Source: Bradyrhizobium betae (GTDB lineage Bacteria > Pseudomonadota > Alphaproteobacteria > Rhizobiales > Xanthobacteraceae). From it: a DNA stretch of 64,000 bases. Positions 16,515 through 24,659 of this stretch are shown here, piece after piece (within the stretch, counting starts at the first letter, position 1; every line of letters starts with the position of its first letter). The stretch covers positions 35,127-99,126 of the forward strand of contig NZ_MZXW01000026.1 in assembly GCF_004123905.1 (NCBI RefSeq). The letters are read 5' to 3'. The position numbers and the translations under genes were made by a program. Under the pieces are notes generated by a model. That model saw only the letters and a program-made list of their open reading frames with translations. It made no database searches and was not told the origin of the DNA.

Positions 16515-17573
16515 TCAAGGCGCGGCCTTGGAGATTGCGGTCTTCAATTCGTCCGTCAGTTCCGCCATCCGCTGCTCGATCTCGGCGCGCTTGGTGCGGC
16601 CCTGCTCCTGCACATTGAGCACGCCGGCGATGGTGTCGATCAGGTCCCGGTTGGTCTTCTCCAGTGTCTGGATGTCGACGATGCCGCGCTGCGACTGTTT
16701 TTCGATCTCGATCGCCTGGGTCTTCATCATCTCGGACGCCTGGCGCATCATCTCGTTGGTCGCGTCGGTCACCGTCTTCTGAAGCTCCAGCGCCGACCTC
16801 TGCCGGTTCAGGCCGAGCAGCAGGATCATCTTCTGCTTCCAGACCGGAATCGTCAGCTCGGTCGTGGCCTGCAAATTCTCGATCAGCGTCTCGTCCCCGG
16901 ACTGGACGATGCGGATCTGCGGCAGCTGCTGGATGCCGATCTGGCGTGCCTGCTGGAGGTAGAACACGCGCTTCTCCAGCCGATCGAGCGCCTGGACTGC
17001 GTCCTGATAGGTCTGCGCGGCGAGCATTGCGTCGCTGCCGGCGGCTTGCGCCTTGGCGTTCCGCTCCATCTCGACGAGCTTGCCGCCGCGGAACTCCTCG
17101 GTGAAGGCCTTGCCGGCTGCGATGTGCATATCGAGCTGGCCGAGCGCGCCGCGGGTCTGTTCGTAGAGATCGTCGAGCAGGGCGATGTCGCGGCGCAGCA
17201 CCTCCTTGTTGCGGTCGAGCTCGACGCAGACGCGGTCGACCTGCGAGGCGACGTCGCTGAATTGCTCGGTGAAGCGGCGCAGCCGCGCTTCCGCAGACGA
17301 GAACAGGCGGGTCAGAAAACCCTTGTCCTTGAGATCGGCCGGATCGAGCCCCCGCGCCTTGCCGAGGATGTCCGTCAGCAGCTTGCCGGTGGCGCCGAGC
17401 TCACGGTTCTGGGTCTGGGCGAGAATGCGGTCGGCGAACTCGACCACGGAGCGCTGTGCGCGCTCGCCGAACGTCACGAGGCGCGAGCGATCCGAAATGT
17501 CGATCTCGGACTTGATACGCGCGACGGCAGAGGCATCCGTCGGCAGGGCCGGGACATTGATCGTTTCGCTCAC
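16515..17573 (-). CDS. TelA/YaaN-family toxic anion resistance protein
   Basis: 352 aa from the GTG at 17573 (an adjacent GTG at 17576 is equally possible; GGAG lies 6-9 bases upstream). An upstream extension to 17711 is possible but does not resemble the family. All-helical cytoplasmic protein with the TelA pattern: LDDLYEQTRGALGQLDMHI near 165-185, YQDAVQALDRLEKRVFYLQQARQIGIQQLPQIRIVQ near 210-250, and IPVWKQKMILLLGLNRQ near 265. TelA proteins have been linked to tellurite and other envelope stresses in other bacteria; the biochemical activity is not known. It leads a four-gene operon with an SBP-VWA lipoprotein, XpaC and a second SBP. Confidence 0.85.
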   Translation of the reverse strand: MSETINVPALPTDASAVARIKSEIDISDRSRLVTFGERAQRSVVEFADRILAQTQNRELGATGKLLTDILGKARGLDPADLKDKGFLTRLFSSAEARLRRFTEQFSDVASQVDRVCVELDRNKEVLRRDIALLDDLYEQTRGALGQLDMHIAAGKAFTEEFRGGKLVEMERNAKAQAAGSDAMLAAQTYQDAVQALDRLEKRVFYLQQARQIGIQQLPQIRIVQSGDETLIENLQATTELTIPVWKQKMILLLGLNRQRSALELQKTVTDATNEMMRQASEMMKTQAIEIEKQSQRGIVDIQTLEKTNRDLIDTIAGVLNVQEQGRTKRAEIEQRMAELTDELKTAISKAAP

Positions 17574-17877
17574 CACTTGCTCCTGGTTCTTGTCTCGGTC
17601 ATGATAGCATGCCGACCGGACGGGCAGATAACCCCAGCTCGCATGACAAATTGATGACAACCTGTGGATTTGACCGGTCGTGAGGCCATCCGAGTTCGGG
17701 GGGTGGGGCAAGATTTCATATGAAATTCAGATATCTAGAGGGATGCATGGGGTGACCGGGCCGGTGGGACCCGGGCGATGTTTCCGTTGATGGCGATGGC
17801 GACGCGTGTCGCGGCGATTGACGACCGGCAATCCGATGCATTGAATCGACCGCCTGAACGACAACAAGGCTGCAGGG
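17574..17877. promoter_or_regulatory. Divergent intergenic region, TelA operon / tannase gene
   Basis: 304 bp separate the two divergent genes, so promoters for both must lie here. The only local symmetry I notice is AGATATCT near 17729-17736 in an AT-richer patch (17716-17742). I see no convincing -35/-10 pair or regulator site. Confidence 0.35.
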
Positions 17878-19548
17878 ATGGAAACGGTGGCGCGCAGGAT
17901 TGCGAAGCTGAGTGTGTGGCTTGCCGGTGCCGTGGCCGCAATGGGGGCGAGCAGCGCGGTCGCCGCGACGCTGGCGGAGGATGCGGATACGGTCTGCAGG
18001 GGTCTGCTCGGTGGCGCGGATGCCGTGAAGATCGACGCTGCGACGTTGCTGGCGCCTTCACCTCTCGCCGTCGCCGAGCGCGGGCCGACGCCATCGGGCC
18101 GCGTCACGCCGGCCAATCCCGGCTTCTGCAAGGTGCTCGGTCATATCGACCCGGTCGACCCCAAGGCGCCGCCGGTCAAATTCCAGGTCAACCTGCCCGT
18201 CGAATGGAACGGGCGCTCGGTGCAATACGGCGGCGGCGGTTTTAACGGCGTGCTGATCACCGGCCTTGCGTTGCCGCCGGCCTATCCCTTGGACAAGCCA
18301 TCGCCGCTCGCGCGCGGCTTCGTCACCTATGGCACCGATTCCGGCCACGAGACCAAGCCGGGCGAGCTACCGCAACTGTTCGCGCTGAACGACGAAGCGT
18401 TCGAGAATTTTGCTCACCGTGCCTACAAGAAGGTGCGCGATGCCGCGGTTACGCTGATGGAGCGCGCCTACGGCAAGAAGCCCGAAAAAATGTACTTCAT
18501 GGGCTCGTCCGAGGGCGGCCGCGAGGGCCTGACCATGGCCCAGCGCTACCCCGACGATTTCGACGGCATCTTCGCCCGCGTGCCCGTCATCAACTGGGTC
18601 GGCCTGCAGCATGCCGGCACGCGTGCAGGCCTTGCGACGATGGGCGAGGGCTGGATCAATCCGGCGCAGGTCAAGCTCTTTGCCGATGCGGTGCGCACCG
18701 CCTGCGACAAGGCCGACGGCTCCGATAGGACGCTGGTGCACGATCCCGGGGCCTGCAAGGCGGCGTTCAATGTCGAAACGCTGCGCTGCGCGGCAGGCCA
18801 GAGCGGCGATCAATGCCTCACCGAGCCGCAGATCACGGCCGTGAAAACCCTGCATGGGACCTACAAATTCCCGTTCGTGCTCGCCAATGAACTCGACGAT
18901 TATCCGGGCTGGGGCATCTCGGGTGAGGACACGCCGGCGATCGGGCCGACCGGCGGCTGGACCGCCTGGTGGCTCGGCACTGCGCCACCTGCGCAGCCGC
19001 CTGCGCCCAACAACGGCATCGCCTGGATCTACGGCGCCGGCGGCATCCAATATGTGTTCGCGCGCGACCCGAAGCTCGACGTCACCACCTACAAGGTGGA
19101 GGATCACAAGGCGCGGCTGCTCGAGGTCTCGGGCCTGATGGATTCGACCGATCCCGATCTCAGCCGCTTTCGCGGACGCGGCGGCCGGCTGATCATGCTG
19201 GAGCACATGGCCGATTACGCGCAAAGCCCCTATGCCGGCATCCGCTATTTCGAGAGCGTCGAGCGCAAGCTCGGCAAGGCCGAGACGGCGGAATTCGCGC
19301 GGCTCTACACCGCACCCGGCGTCGACCATGTCGGCTCCGGCGCGCCGGCCAATGTCGACATGCTGAGCGCGCTGGTCGATTGGGTCGAAAAGGGCAAGGC
19401 GCCCGGCGATCTCGAAGTCATCGAGCAGAAGGTCGAGGCGCCGTCATTTGCAGTGCTGCGCGCGCTTCCGCTGTGCCGCTGGCCGGCCTGGCCGCACTAT
19501 AAGGCGGGTCCGGTGACGGAGGCGTCGAGCTTTACTTGCGCGCCGTAA
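17878..19548 (+). CDS. Tannase/feruloyl esterase family alpha/beta hydrolase
   Basis: 556 aa. The signal peptide is about 1-30 (AVAAMGASSAVAA). The tannase-type lid/hydrolase fold has its nucleophile Ser in GSSEGGRE near residue 210, a family Cys pair (VCRGLL early and later Cys residues), and the catalytic His in GVDHVGSGAPANVDM near 483. It should act in the periplasm or outside the cell, cleaving aromatic esters such as galloyl or feruloyl esters. The C-terminal segment PLCRWPAWPHYKAG is typical of the family. It is monocistronic and converges with the EmrB gene across a palindromic repeat. Confidence 0.83.
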   Translation: METVARRIAKLSVWLAGAVAAMGASSAVAATLAEDADTVCRGLLGGADAVKIDAATLLAPSPLAVAERGPTPSGRVTPANPGFCKVLGHIDPVDPKAPPVKFQVNLPVEWNGRSVQYGGGGFNGVLITGLALPPAYPLDKPSPLARGFVTYGTDSGHETKPGELPQLFALNDEAFENFAHRAYKKVRDAAVTLMERAYGKKPEKMYFMGSSEGGREGLTMAQRYPDDFDGIFARVPVINWVGLQHAGTRAGLATMGEGWINPAQVKLFADAVRTACDKADGSDRTLVHDPGACKAAFNVETLRCAAGQSGDQCLTEPQITAVKTLHGTYKFPFVLANELDDYPGWGISGEDTPAIGPTGGWTAWWLGTAPPAQPPAPNNGIAWIYGAGGIQYVFARDPKLDVTTYKVEDHKARLLEVSGLMDSTDPDLSRFRGRGGRLIMLEHMADYAQSPYAGIRYFESVERKLGKAETAEFARLYTAPGVDHVGSGAPANVDMLSALVDWVEKGKAPGDLEVIEQKVEAPSFAVLRALPLCRWPAWPHYKAGPVTEASSFTCAP

Positions 19549-19567
19549 GGCACTGACCTTGCCACAC

Positions 19568-19661
19568 CGTCATGGCCGGGCTTTGTCCCGGCCATCCACG
19601 TTCTTTGCGACGATACCAAGAAAGTGCGTGGATGCCCGGGACAAGCCCGGGCATGACGACC
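19568..19661. repeat. Palindromic intergenic repeat, family E
   Basis: The left end CGTCATGGCCGGGCTTTGTC is mirrored by a right end finishing ACAAGCCCGGGCATGACG. Each half is also internally palindromic (GCCGGGCTTTGTCCCGGC and GCCCGGGACAAGCCCGGGC). It lies between two convergent genes, where it could act as a bidirectional terminator. I see one copy in this window. Confidence 0.75.
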
Positions 19662-19665
19662 TCAG

Positions 19666-21279
19666 CTAATGCGCCGGCCCGCCTGCCGCCTTCACCCGCC
19701 GCGTCAGCAGCACCGCAATCGCAGCGAGCACCAGCACCGCGCCGATCACCGCAAACGCGTCGGAATAGCCCATCACCAGCGCCTGGCGTTTCACGGTCTT
19801 GCCGAGCGCGATGATGGCCTGCTCGCGCGCGGCGTTGGGGTCTGGCACGCCATGGGCGATGAAGTAGTTGGTCATCTGCGCGATGCGGGCGCGGACTTCC
19901 TCGCGGCCGAGCGTGACCGACTGGCCGATGATGTTGGAGTGGAATTGCTCGCGCTTGGTGATAATGGTGGCGAGCGTCGCGGTGCCGATGGCGCCGCCGA
20001 GATTGCGGAACATGTTGCTGATGCCGGAGGCCGCAGCCGCGTCCTGCGGCGCGATGCCGCCCGTCAGCACCGAAGTCAGCGGCGTCAGCACCATGGCCTG
20101 GCCCACGGCGCGCACGATGTTCGGGATCCAGAGCTGGTCGCCGGCATAGTCCGGTGACATCGCCGTGTTCATGAAGCAGCTATAGGCGAAGATCAAAAGG
20201 CCGGTGATCGCGATATAGCGCGTGTCGAAGCGCTTCATCAGGATCGGGATCAGCGGGATCAGCACGAGCTGCGGCAGGCCGGTCCAGGCCAGCACGTTGC
20301 CGATCTGCTCGGCATTGTAGCCCTGCGCCTGGCCGAGATAGGCCGGCAGGATGTAGACCGAGCCGAACAGTGCGAAGCCGACCATCGTCATCGCGATGGT
20401 GCCGAAGCCGAAATTGCGCTGCGTCAGCAGGCGCAGCCGGATCAGCGGCTTCTCGATCGAGAGCTCGATCGTGACGAACAGCGTCAGGCTGACGGCCGCG
20501 ATCACGGCCAGCTTGACGATGAAGGGCGAGGAGAACCAGTCGTCCTTGTTGCCTTCCTCGAGCACCGCCTGCAACGCCGACAGTCCGATCGCCATGGTGA
20601 AAATGCCGGCCCAATCGCCCTCCTTCAGGAGGCCGAGCTGCATCTTCTGCTTCTCCAGCGTCAGATAGAGCGCGGCCACCATCACGGCGGTCGGAATCAC
20701 GTTGACGAAGAAGATGGTGCGCCAGCCGTAGTTTTCGGTGAGATAGCCGCCGATGGTCGGGCCGATCGCGGGCGCGAAGGTGACGGACAGCGCGAAGATC
20801 GCGAGGCCCACCGGCTGCTGCGGCTTCGGCAGTTTGGTCAGCACCAGCGTGAACGCCATCGGAATCAGCACGCCGCCGGCAAAACCTTGCAGGCCGCGCA
20901 TCGCGATCATCGACGGCAAATCATGGGTGAAGGCACAGGCGACCGAGAACGCCGCGAACAGCGTCGCGCTCGCCAGCATGTAGCGGCGGAACGAGAACAC
21001 GCGGCTCAGAAAGTCGGTCAGCGGGATCACGATGATCTCGCCGATCAGATACGACGTCGAGATCCAGGAACCGTTGTCGGCGCCGGTGCCGATGCCCCCC
21101 TCGATGTTGGCCAGCGAGGCGTTGGTGATCTGGATGTTCAGGATCGCCATGAACGAGCCGATCATGGCGGCGAGCACGGCGACCCAGACCGCGGCGCTCG
21201 CGCGGTTGGGATCGGCGAGCGGCCGATCAGATGTCGCGGCCGGTGTTGCCGGCGTCGAAAGTGAGATGCTGTTTGACAT
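19666..21279 (-). CDS. DHA2-family (EmrB-type) multidrug efflux MFS transporter
   Basis: 537 aa from the ATG at 21279, preceded by GGAGGG; the longer reading to 21357 only runs into the upstream gene. Fourteen hydrophobic segments. Motifs typical of DHA2 drug/H+ antiporters include NIQITNASLANIEG in helix 1, LTDFLSRVFSFRRY in the first cytoplasmic loop, and the helix 5 motif TFAPAIGPTIGGYLTENYGWR. It should pair with the membrane-fusion protein encoded upstream, whose last 53 bp overlap this gene. A divergent TetR gene beyond the pair is the likely regulator. The substrate is unknown. Confidence 0.9.
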   Translation of the reverse strand: MSNSISLSTPATPAATSDRPLADPNRASAAVWVAVLAAMIGSFMAILNIQITNASLANIEGGIGTGADNGSWISTSYLIGEIIVIPLTDFLSRVFSFRRYMLASATLFAAFSVACAFTHDLPSMIAMRGLQGFAGGVLIPMAFTLVLTKLPKPQQPVGLAIFALSVTFAPAIGPTIGGYLTENYGWRTIFFVNVIPTAVMVAALYLTLEKQKMQLGLLKEGDWAGIFTMAIGLSALQAVLEEGNKDDWFSSPFIVKLAVIAAVSLTLFVTIELSIEKPLIRLRLLTQRNFGFGTIAMTMVGFALFGSVYILPAYLGQAQGYNAEQIGNVLAWTGLPQLVLIPLIPILMKRFDTRYIAITGLLIFAYSCFMNTAMSPDYAGDQLWIPNIVRAVGQAMVLTPLTSVLTGGIAPQDAAAASGISNMFRNLGGAIGTATLATIITKREQFHSNIIGQSVTLGREEVRARIAQMTNYFIAHGVPDPNAAREQAIIALGKTVKRQALVMGYSDAFAVIGAVLVLAAIAVLLTRRVKAAGGPAH

Positions 21280-22474
21280 GGCACGACCCTCCGGAGACGA
21301 GCTTCGCTTTGGACGCGGCGGCGGCATTCGCGGCCGGCGCGGTCGAACGTGTTGCAATGGTCGGGATCACCGACATGCCGGGCCGGAGCGCAATCGTGGG
21401 TCCATGCTTGTCATCGAGCGCGATCCTGACCGGAATGCGCTGCACCACCTTGGTGAAATTGCCGGTGGCGTTGTCAGGCGGCAGCAGCGCGAATTCCTGG
21501 CCACTCGCGGGCGCGATGGAATCGACGTGGCCGTGCACCACCTGGCCGGGGAACATGTCGACCTCGATGTCGACGGCCTGTCCCGCCTGCACATGGGTCA
21601 GCTGCGTCTCCTTGAAATTGGCGACGACATAGGCGCCATCAGTCGGCACGATCGCCATCAGCTGCGTGCCCGCCTGCACGAACTGGCCGAGGCGCAAGGA
21701 ACGGTTGCCGACGACGCCGTCGATCGGGGAGATGATCGTGGTGTAGCCGAGATTGAGCTCCGCCTGCTGCTGGATCGCGGCAGCGCGCGCGGCGTTGGCC
21801 TTGGCTTGCACGATTTCGGCCTTGAGCAGATCGACCTGCTTCTGAGCGGAGATCAGGTTGGCGTTGTCGCGCGCGATCGTCGCGTCCGCGCCGGCGTCGC
21901 GGGCTTGCGCCTGCTGCGCGTTCTGCACACTGCCAAAGCCGGTTGCGGCAAGGTCGGTGTAGCGCTTGTTCTCCTGCCTGGCGAAAACCTTTGCAGCATT
22001 GTCGACGTCGATGGTCGCGCGCGCTGCCGCGATGACAGCTTCCTGAACGTCGAGCTGCGCTTCCTTGCTCGTCACCGTCGCATTCGCGGCGGCGACATCG
22101 GCGCGCGCTTGGTCGAGCGCCACCTTGAAGTCGCGGTCGTCGATCCGGGCCAGCACCTGGCCGGCCTTCACATGCTCGTTATCGGCGACCAGGACCCGGT
22201 TGAGATAGCCGCTGACCTTCGGCGCGATGGTGGTGTTGTCGGCCTTCACATAGGCGTCATCGGTGGAGACGAGGTACTGCCCGACGGTCCAATAGTCGTA
22301 GCCGTACCAGCTGGCGCCGGCCAGCGCGATGGCCGCGGCTCCCATCAGCAACAGCTTGCGAAGATTGAGTTTTTGTCGAGCGACGAGGACCGGCGCGGTG
22401 GGCAGAACGCCCTCCAGCGCGGTGGCGGGAAGGGCGGTTTGGGCGGCAGCAGCTGGGGTGGTGTGGACGGTCAT
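21227..22474 (-). CDS. EmrA/HlyD-type membrane fusion protein
   Basis: 415 aa from the ATG at 22474 (GGGGAG upstream). A short cytoplasmic tail, one transmembrane helix (about 50-70), a lipoyl/biotinyl half (STDDAYVKADNTTIAPKVSGYL), a long coiled coil (about 135-235, Ala/Gln-rich), then the second lipoyl half (YTTIISPIDGVVGNRSLRLGQFV) and a beta-barrel (VVANFKETQLTHVQAGQ). It links the EmrB-type pump to an outer-membrane channel; no TolC homologue is nearby. It overlaps the EmrB start by 53 bp. Probably repressed by the divergent TetR protein. Confidence 0.9.
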   Translation of the reverse strand: MTVHTTPAAAAQTALPATALEGVLPTAPVLVARQKLNLRKLLLMGAAAIALAGASWYGYDYWTVGQYLVSTDDAYVKADNTTIAPKVSGYLNRVLVADNEHVKAGQVLARIDDRDFKVALDQARADVAAANATVTSKEAQLDVQEAVIAAARATIDVDNAAKVFARQENKRYTDLAATGFGSVQNAQQAQARDAGADATIARDNANLISAQKQVDLLKAEIVQAKANAARAAAIQQQAELNLGYTTIISPIDGVVGNRSLRLGQFVQAGTQLMAIVPTDGAYVVANFKETQLTHVQAGQAVDIEVDMFPGQVVHGHVDSIAPASGQEFALLPPDNATGNFTKVVQRIPVRIALDDKHGPTIALRPGMSVIPTIATRSTAPAANAAAASKAKLVSGGSCHVKQHLTFDAGNTGRDI

Positions 22475-22542
22475 GGCCGGCTCCCCTGAATTAGGAAACT
22501 TGATAATTTCCAAAATGAGACTAGCTTGGGAATTGTCAATGG

Positions 22543-22558
22543 AATGACAGGCGTCATT
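22543..22558. promoter_or_regulatory. Palindrome, probable TetR operator
   Basis: AATGAC (22543-22548) and GTCATT (22553-22558) are perfect inverted repeats around AGGC. The site ends seven bases before the TetR ATG in the 91-bp divergent gap with the emrAB-type operon, the usual place for an autoregulatory TetR operator. Confidence 0.55.
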
Positions 22559-22565
22559 TAAAAGC

Positions 22566-23240
22566 ATGGCTCAGGCAAAATCGGAAAGTGCAAAGCCGGA
22601 AACTGAATGCCGTCCGCGCGGACGGCCGCCGGTGCGCAGCGACGAGGAGACGACGCGGATCGTCCTCGAAGCCGCGCGGCATACGTTCGCCGTCGAAGGC
22701 TATGCGGCGACCAGCACCGAAGAGCTGGCGCGCCGCGCCGGCATCTCGACCAAGACGCTTTATCGTCTGTTCCCCGGCAAGGCCGCCCTGTTCGAAGCGA
22801 TGTGCGCGGACAGGCTCGAGCGATTGCTGTCTGCCGTCGATCTGCAAGGAAGCGACGAGGTCGATATCGAAACCGGCCTCCGCGCTGCGCTGCTGGCCTG
22901 CGCGGATCTCGCGCTCGATCCGGAAGTCGTGGCGTTGCAGCGCATGGTGCTGCAGCAATCCGCCACATTTCCCGAGCTCGCTGCAAACTTCTACATGAAC
23001 GGCATTTCCCGCACCGCCAAGGCACTTGCCGGCTGGCTCCGCCTTCAGGTCAAGCGCAAGCGGATCGTCATCGACGATGTCGAGGACGTCGCCGGCATGC
23101 TGATCGGCATGGTCGCGTCCGCACCACAACGTGCCGCGATCTATGGCGGCATGCCGCTGCCGTCACGCAAGCAAATCGAGCGTCGCGTGCAGACCTGCGC
23201 GGCCCTGTTTCTGGACGGCTGCCGCGCCAGATCGGCCTAG
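22566..23240 (+). CDS. TetR/AcrR-family repressor, likely regulator of the adjacent efflux pump
   Basis: 224 aa. A basic/Pro-rich N-terminal tail is followed by the TetR helix-turn-helix (about 28-75: FAVEGYAATSTEELARRAGISTKTLYRLFPGKAALF). The C-terminal helical domain (80-220) should bind the inducer and mediate dimerisation. It is divergent from the EmrA/EmrB pair, 91 bp away, with a palindrome just before its start. This arrangement strongly suggests control of the pump and of itself. Ligand unknown. Confidence 0.9.
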   Translation: MAQAKSESAKPETECRPRGRPPVRSDEETTRIVLEAARHTFAVEGYAATSTEELARRAGISTKTLYRLFPGKAALFEAMCADRLERLLSAVDLQGSDEVDIETGLRAALLACADLALDPEVVALQRMVLQQSATFPELAANFYMNGISRTAKALAGWLRLQVKRKRIVIDDVEDVAGMLIGMVASAPQRAAIYGGMPLPSRKQIERRVQTCAALFLDGCRARSA

Positions 23241-23250
23241 CGGCTCCCTT

Positions 23251-23295
23251 TTGACAATCCAGTTCGTCTCGATTATATATTTCGCATGCGAAATA
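23251..23295 (+). promoter_or_regulatory. Promoter plus MarR operator overlapping the marR start codon
   Basis: TTGACA (23251-23256), a 17-bp spacer and TATATA (23274-23279) form a near-consensus promoter. TATTTCGCA/TGCGAAATA (23278-23295) is a perfect 18-bp palindrome overlapping the -10 box and centred on the ATG at 23286. The predicted transcription start falls at or beside that ATG, with no ribosome-binding sequence before it. MarR autorepression and a leaderless mRNA are inferred. Confidence 0.65.
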
Positions 23296-23765
23296 AAGAG
23301 ATCGCGGCGAGGCCTCACCGCCTGATCTATCTGCTGAGCGTCGCGCAGCGGCGTTTGCAGCGCTGGATGGCGTCGCAGCCCGGGAGCGAGGTGACGCCGG
23401 CGCAGGCGGGGCTGCTGTTCATCCTCGGCAGGCAGGACGGCGTCCTGATGGGCGAGGCGGGCGCGGCGCTCGACATGGGGCCGGCCGGCATTTCCGGCCT
23501 CGTCGATCGTACGGCAGCGGCCAGGCTGATCGAGCGGCGCGCCGATCGCGAGGACGGGCGCGCCTGGCGGGTGTGGCTGACGCCGAAGGGGCGCAGCGCG
23601 CTGGCGCAGGCCAAGACTTCGGCCGCGGCGATCAATGCGGCGCTGACGGACGGATTTACAGCTGCGGAGATCGACATCGTCGCGCGCTGGCTGACGAGCA
23701 TTCAGGACAAGTTTCCAAGACCTTCAGATCAAAAGCCTTCAGACGAGCACCAAGGAGCAGAGTAA
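23286..23765 (+). CDS. MarR-family transcriptional regulator
   Basis: 159 aa. Winged helix-turn-helix in the MarR arrangement: dimerisation helices at the N-terminus (RLIYLLSVAQRRLQRWM), recognition region GEAGAALDMGPAGISGLVDRTAAARLIERR, and wing DREDGRAWRVWLTPKGR. The gene is followed by an enoyl-CoA hydratase whose ATG overlaps its stop (TAATG), so the two are translationally coupled. MarR proteins next to crotonases often respond to acyl-CoA esters; that ligand is inferred. The start codon lies inside a perfect palindrome (23278-23295). Confidence 0.88.
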   Translation: MRNKEIAARPHRLIYLLSVAQRRLQRWMASQPGSEVTPAQAGLLFILGRQDGVLMGEAGAALDMGPAGISGLVDRTAAARLIERRADREDGRAWRVWLTPKGRSALAQAKTSAAAINAALTDGFTAAEIDIVARWLTSIQDKFPRPSDQKPSDEHQGAE

Positions 23766-24535
23766 TGACCGAGCATGTCCGGATCGAGAACAACGGCGGA
23801 ATTCTCACCCTCACGCTGGCGCGCCCCGACAAGAAGAACGCGCTGACCGATGCGATGTACGGCAAGCTCGCCGATACCATCGAATCCGCCGAGTCCGATC
23901 CGTCCACCCGCGTGATCCTGATCCGCGGCGAGGGCGACATGTTCACCGCCGGCAATGATGTCGGCGAGTTCGCGGCCGTCGCAGCGGGCAAGTCGGAAGG
24001 AAGCCGCAACGTCGTGCGCTTCATCCAGTCGTTGGCGCGCTGCACCCGGCCGCTGGTGGCCGCGGTGCAGGGCCGCGCCGTCGGCGTCGGCACCACGATG
24101 CTGCTGCATTGCGACCTCGTCGTGCTCGCCGACAATGCGCAATTGTCCACGCCCTTCGTCAGCCTCGCGCTGGTGCCGGAAGCCGCCTCAAGTCTCTTGA
24201 TGCCGGCCCGCATCGGCTATGCCCGTGCCTACGAGATGTTCGCGCTCGGCGAGACCGTGCCGGCGAAGTCCGCGCTGGAATGGGGCCTCGCCAACCGCGT
24301 GGTGTCGCTCGACAAGCTCGACGCCGAGGCGCTCGCGTTGGCGCAGCGGCTCGCCCGCCAGCCGGCCGGCGCGCTCACGGCGACCAAGAAGCTGATGCGC
24401 AACGGCGAAGCGCTGGTCGCGCAGATGCAGGCGGAAGGCGAGCAATTTGCACAGCGCCTGCGGACCGCCGAGGCGCGCGAGGCATTTACGGCTTTTGCGG
24501 AGCGTCGCCCCCCGGATTTCACCAAGGTTGCGTAA
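23765..24535 (+). CDS. Enoyl-CoA hydratase/isomerase (crotonase superfamily)
   Basis: 256 aa from the ATG at 23765, which overlaps the MarR stop; GGAG lies upstream. Crotonase fold with oxyanion-hole residues in AGNDVGEF (near 67) and GRAVGVGTTMLLHCDLV (near 102-118), and one acidic catalytic position in ALVPEAASS (near 140). The first of the two glutamates of classical hydratases is replaced by Gly/Val, so it may be an isomerase or have a special substrate. It lies in an operon with MarR, suggesting substrate-induced acyl-CoA catabolism. Confidence 0.85.
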   Translation: MTEHVRIENNGGILTLTLARPDKKNALTDAMYGKLADTIESAESDPSTRVILIRGEGDMFTAGNDVGEFAAVAAGKSEGSRNVVRFIQSLARCTRPLVAAVQGRAVGVGTTMLLHCDLVVLADNAQLSTPFVSLALVPEAASSLLMPARIGYARAYEMFALGETVPAKSALEWGLANRVVSLDKLDAEALALAQRLARQPAGALTATKKLMRNGEALVAQMQAEGEQFAQRLRTAEAREAFTAFAERRPPDFTKVA

Positions 24536-24626
24536 GAAGGTCGCGGGCCGCCGGAATGCACGCAGGCGGAACCGCTGCCATTCAATTAAAACCTTAACGA
24601 AACATTGGCATGTCGCGATGCAAGGT

Positions 24627-24647
24627 GGCCACTCCCCGAGAGTGGCC
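24627..24647 (+). other. Hairpin just upstream of the chemoreceptor gene
   Basis: GGCCACT (24627-24633) and AGTGGCC (24641-24647) pair perfectly around CCCCGAG, ending 12 bases before the ATG at 24660. It is followed by CCCTTGTG rather than a T-run, so it is not a good terminator. It could influence translation of the chemoreceptor mRNA. Confidence 0.45.
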
Positions 24648-24659
24648 CCTTGTGACCCC

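Noticed and set aside
21032..22489. 485-codon open frame on the plus strand
   Set aside because: Opposite to the EmrA/EmrB pair; no domain and it crosses the boundary of two well-supported genes.
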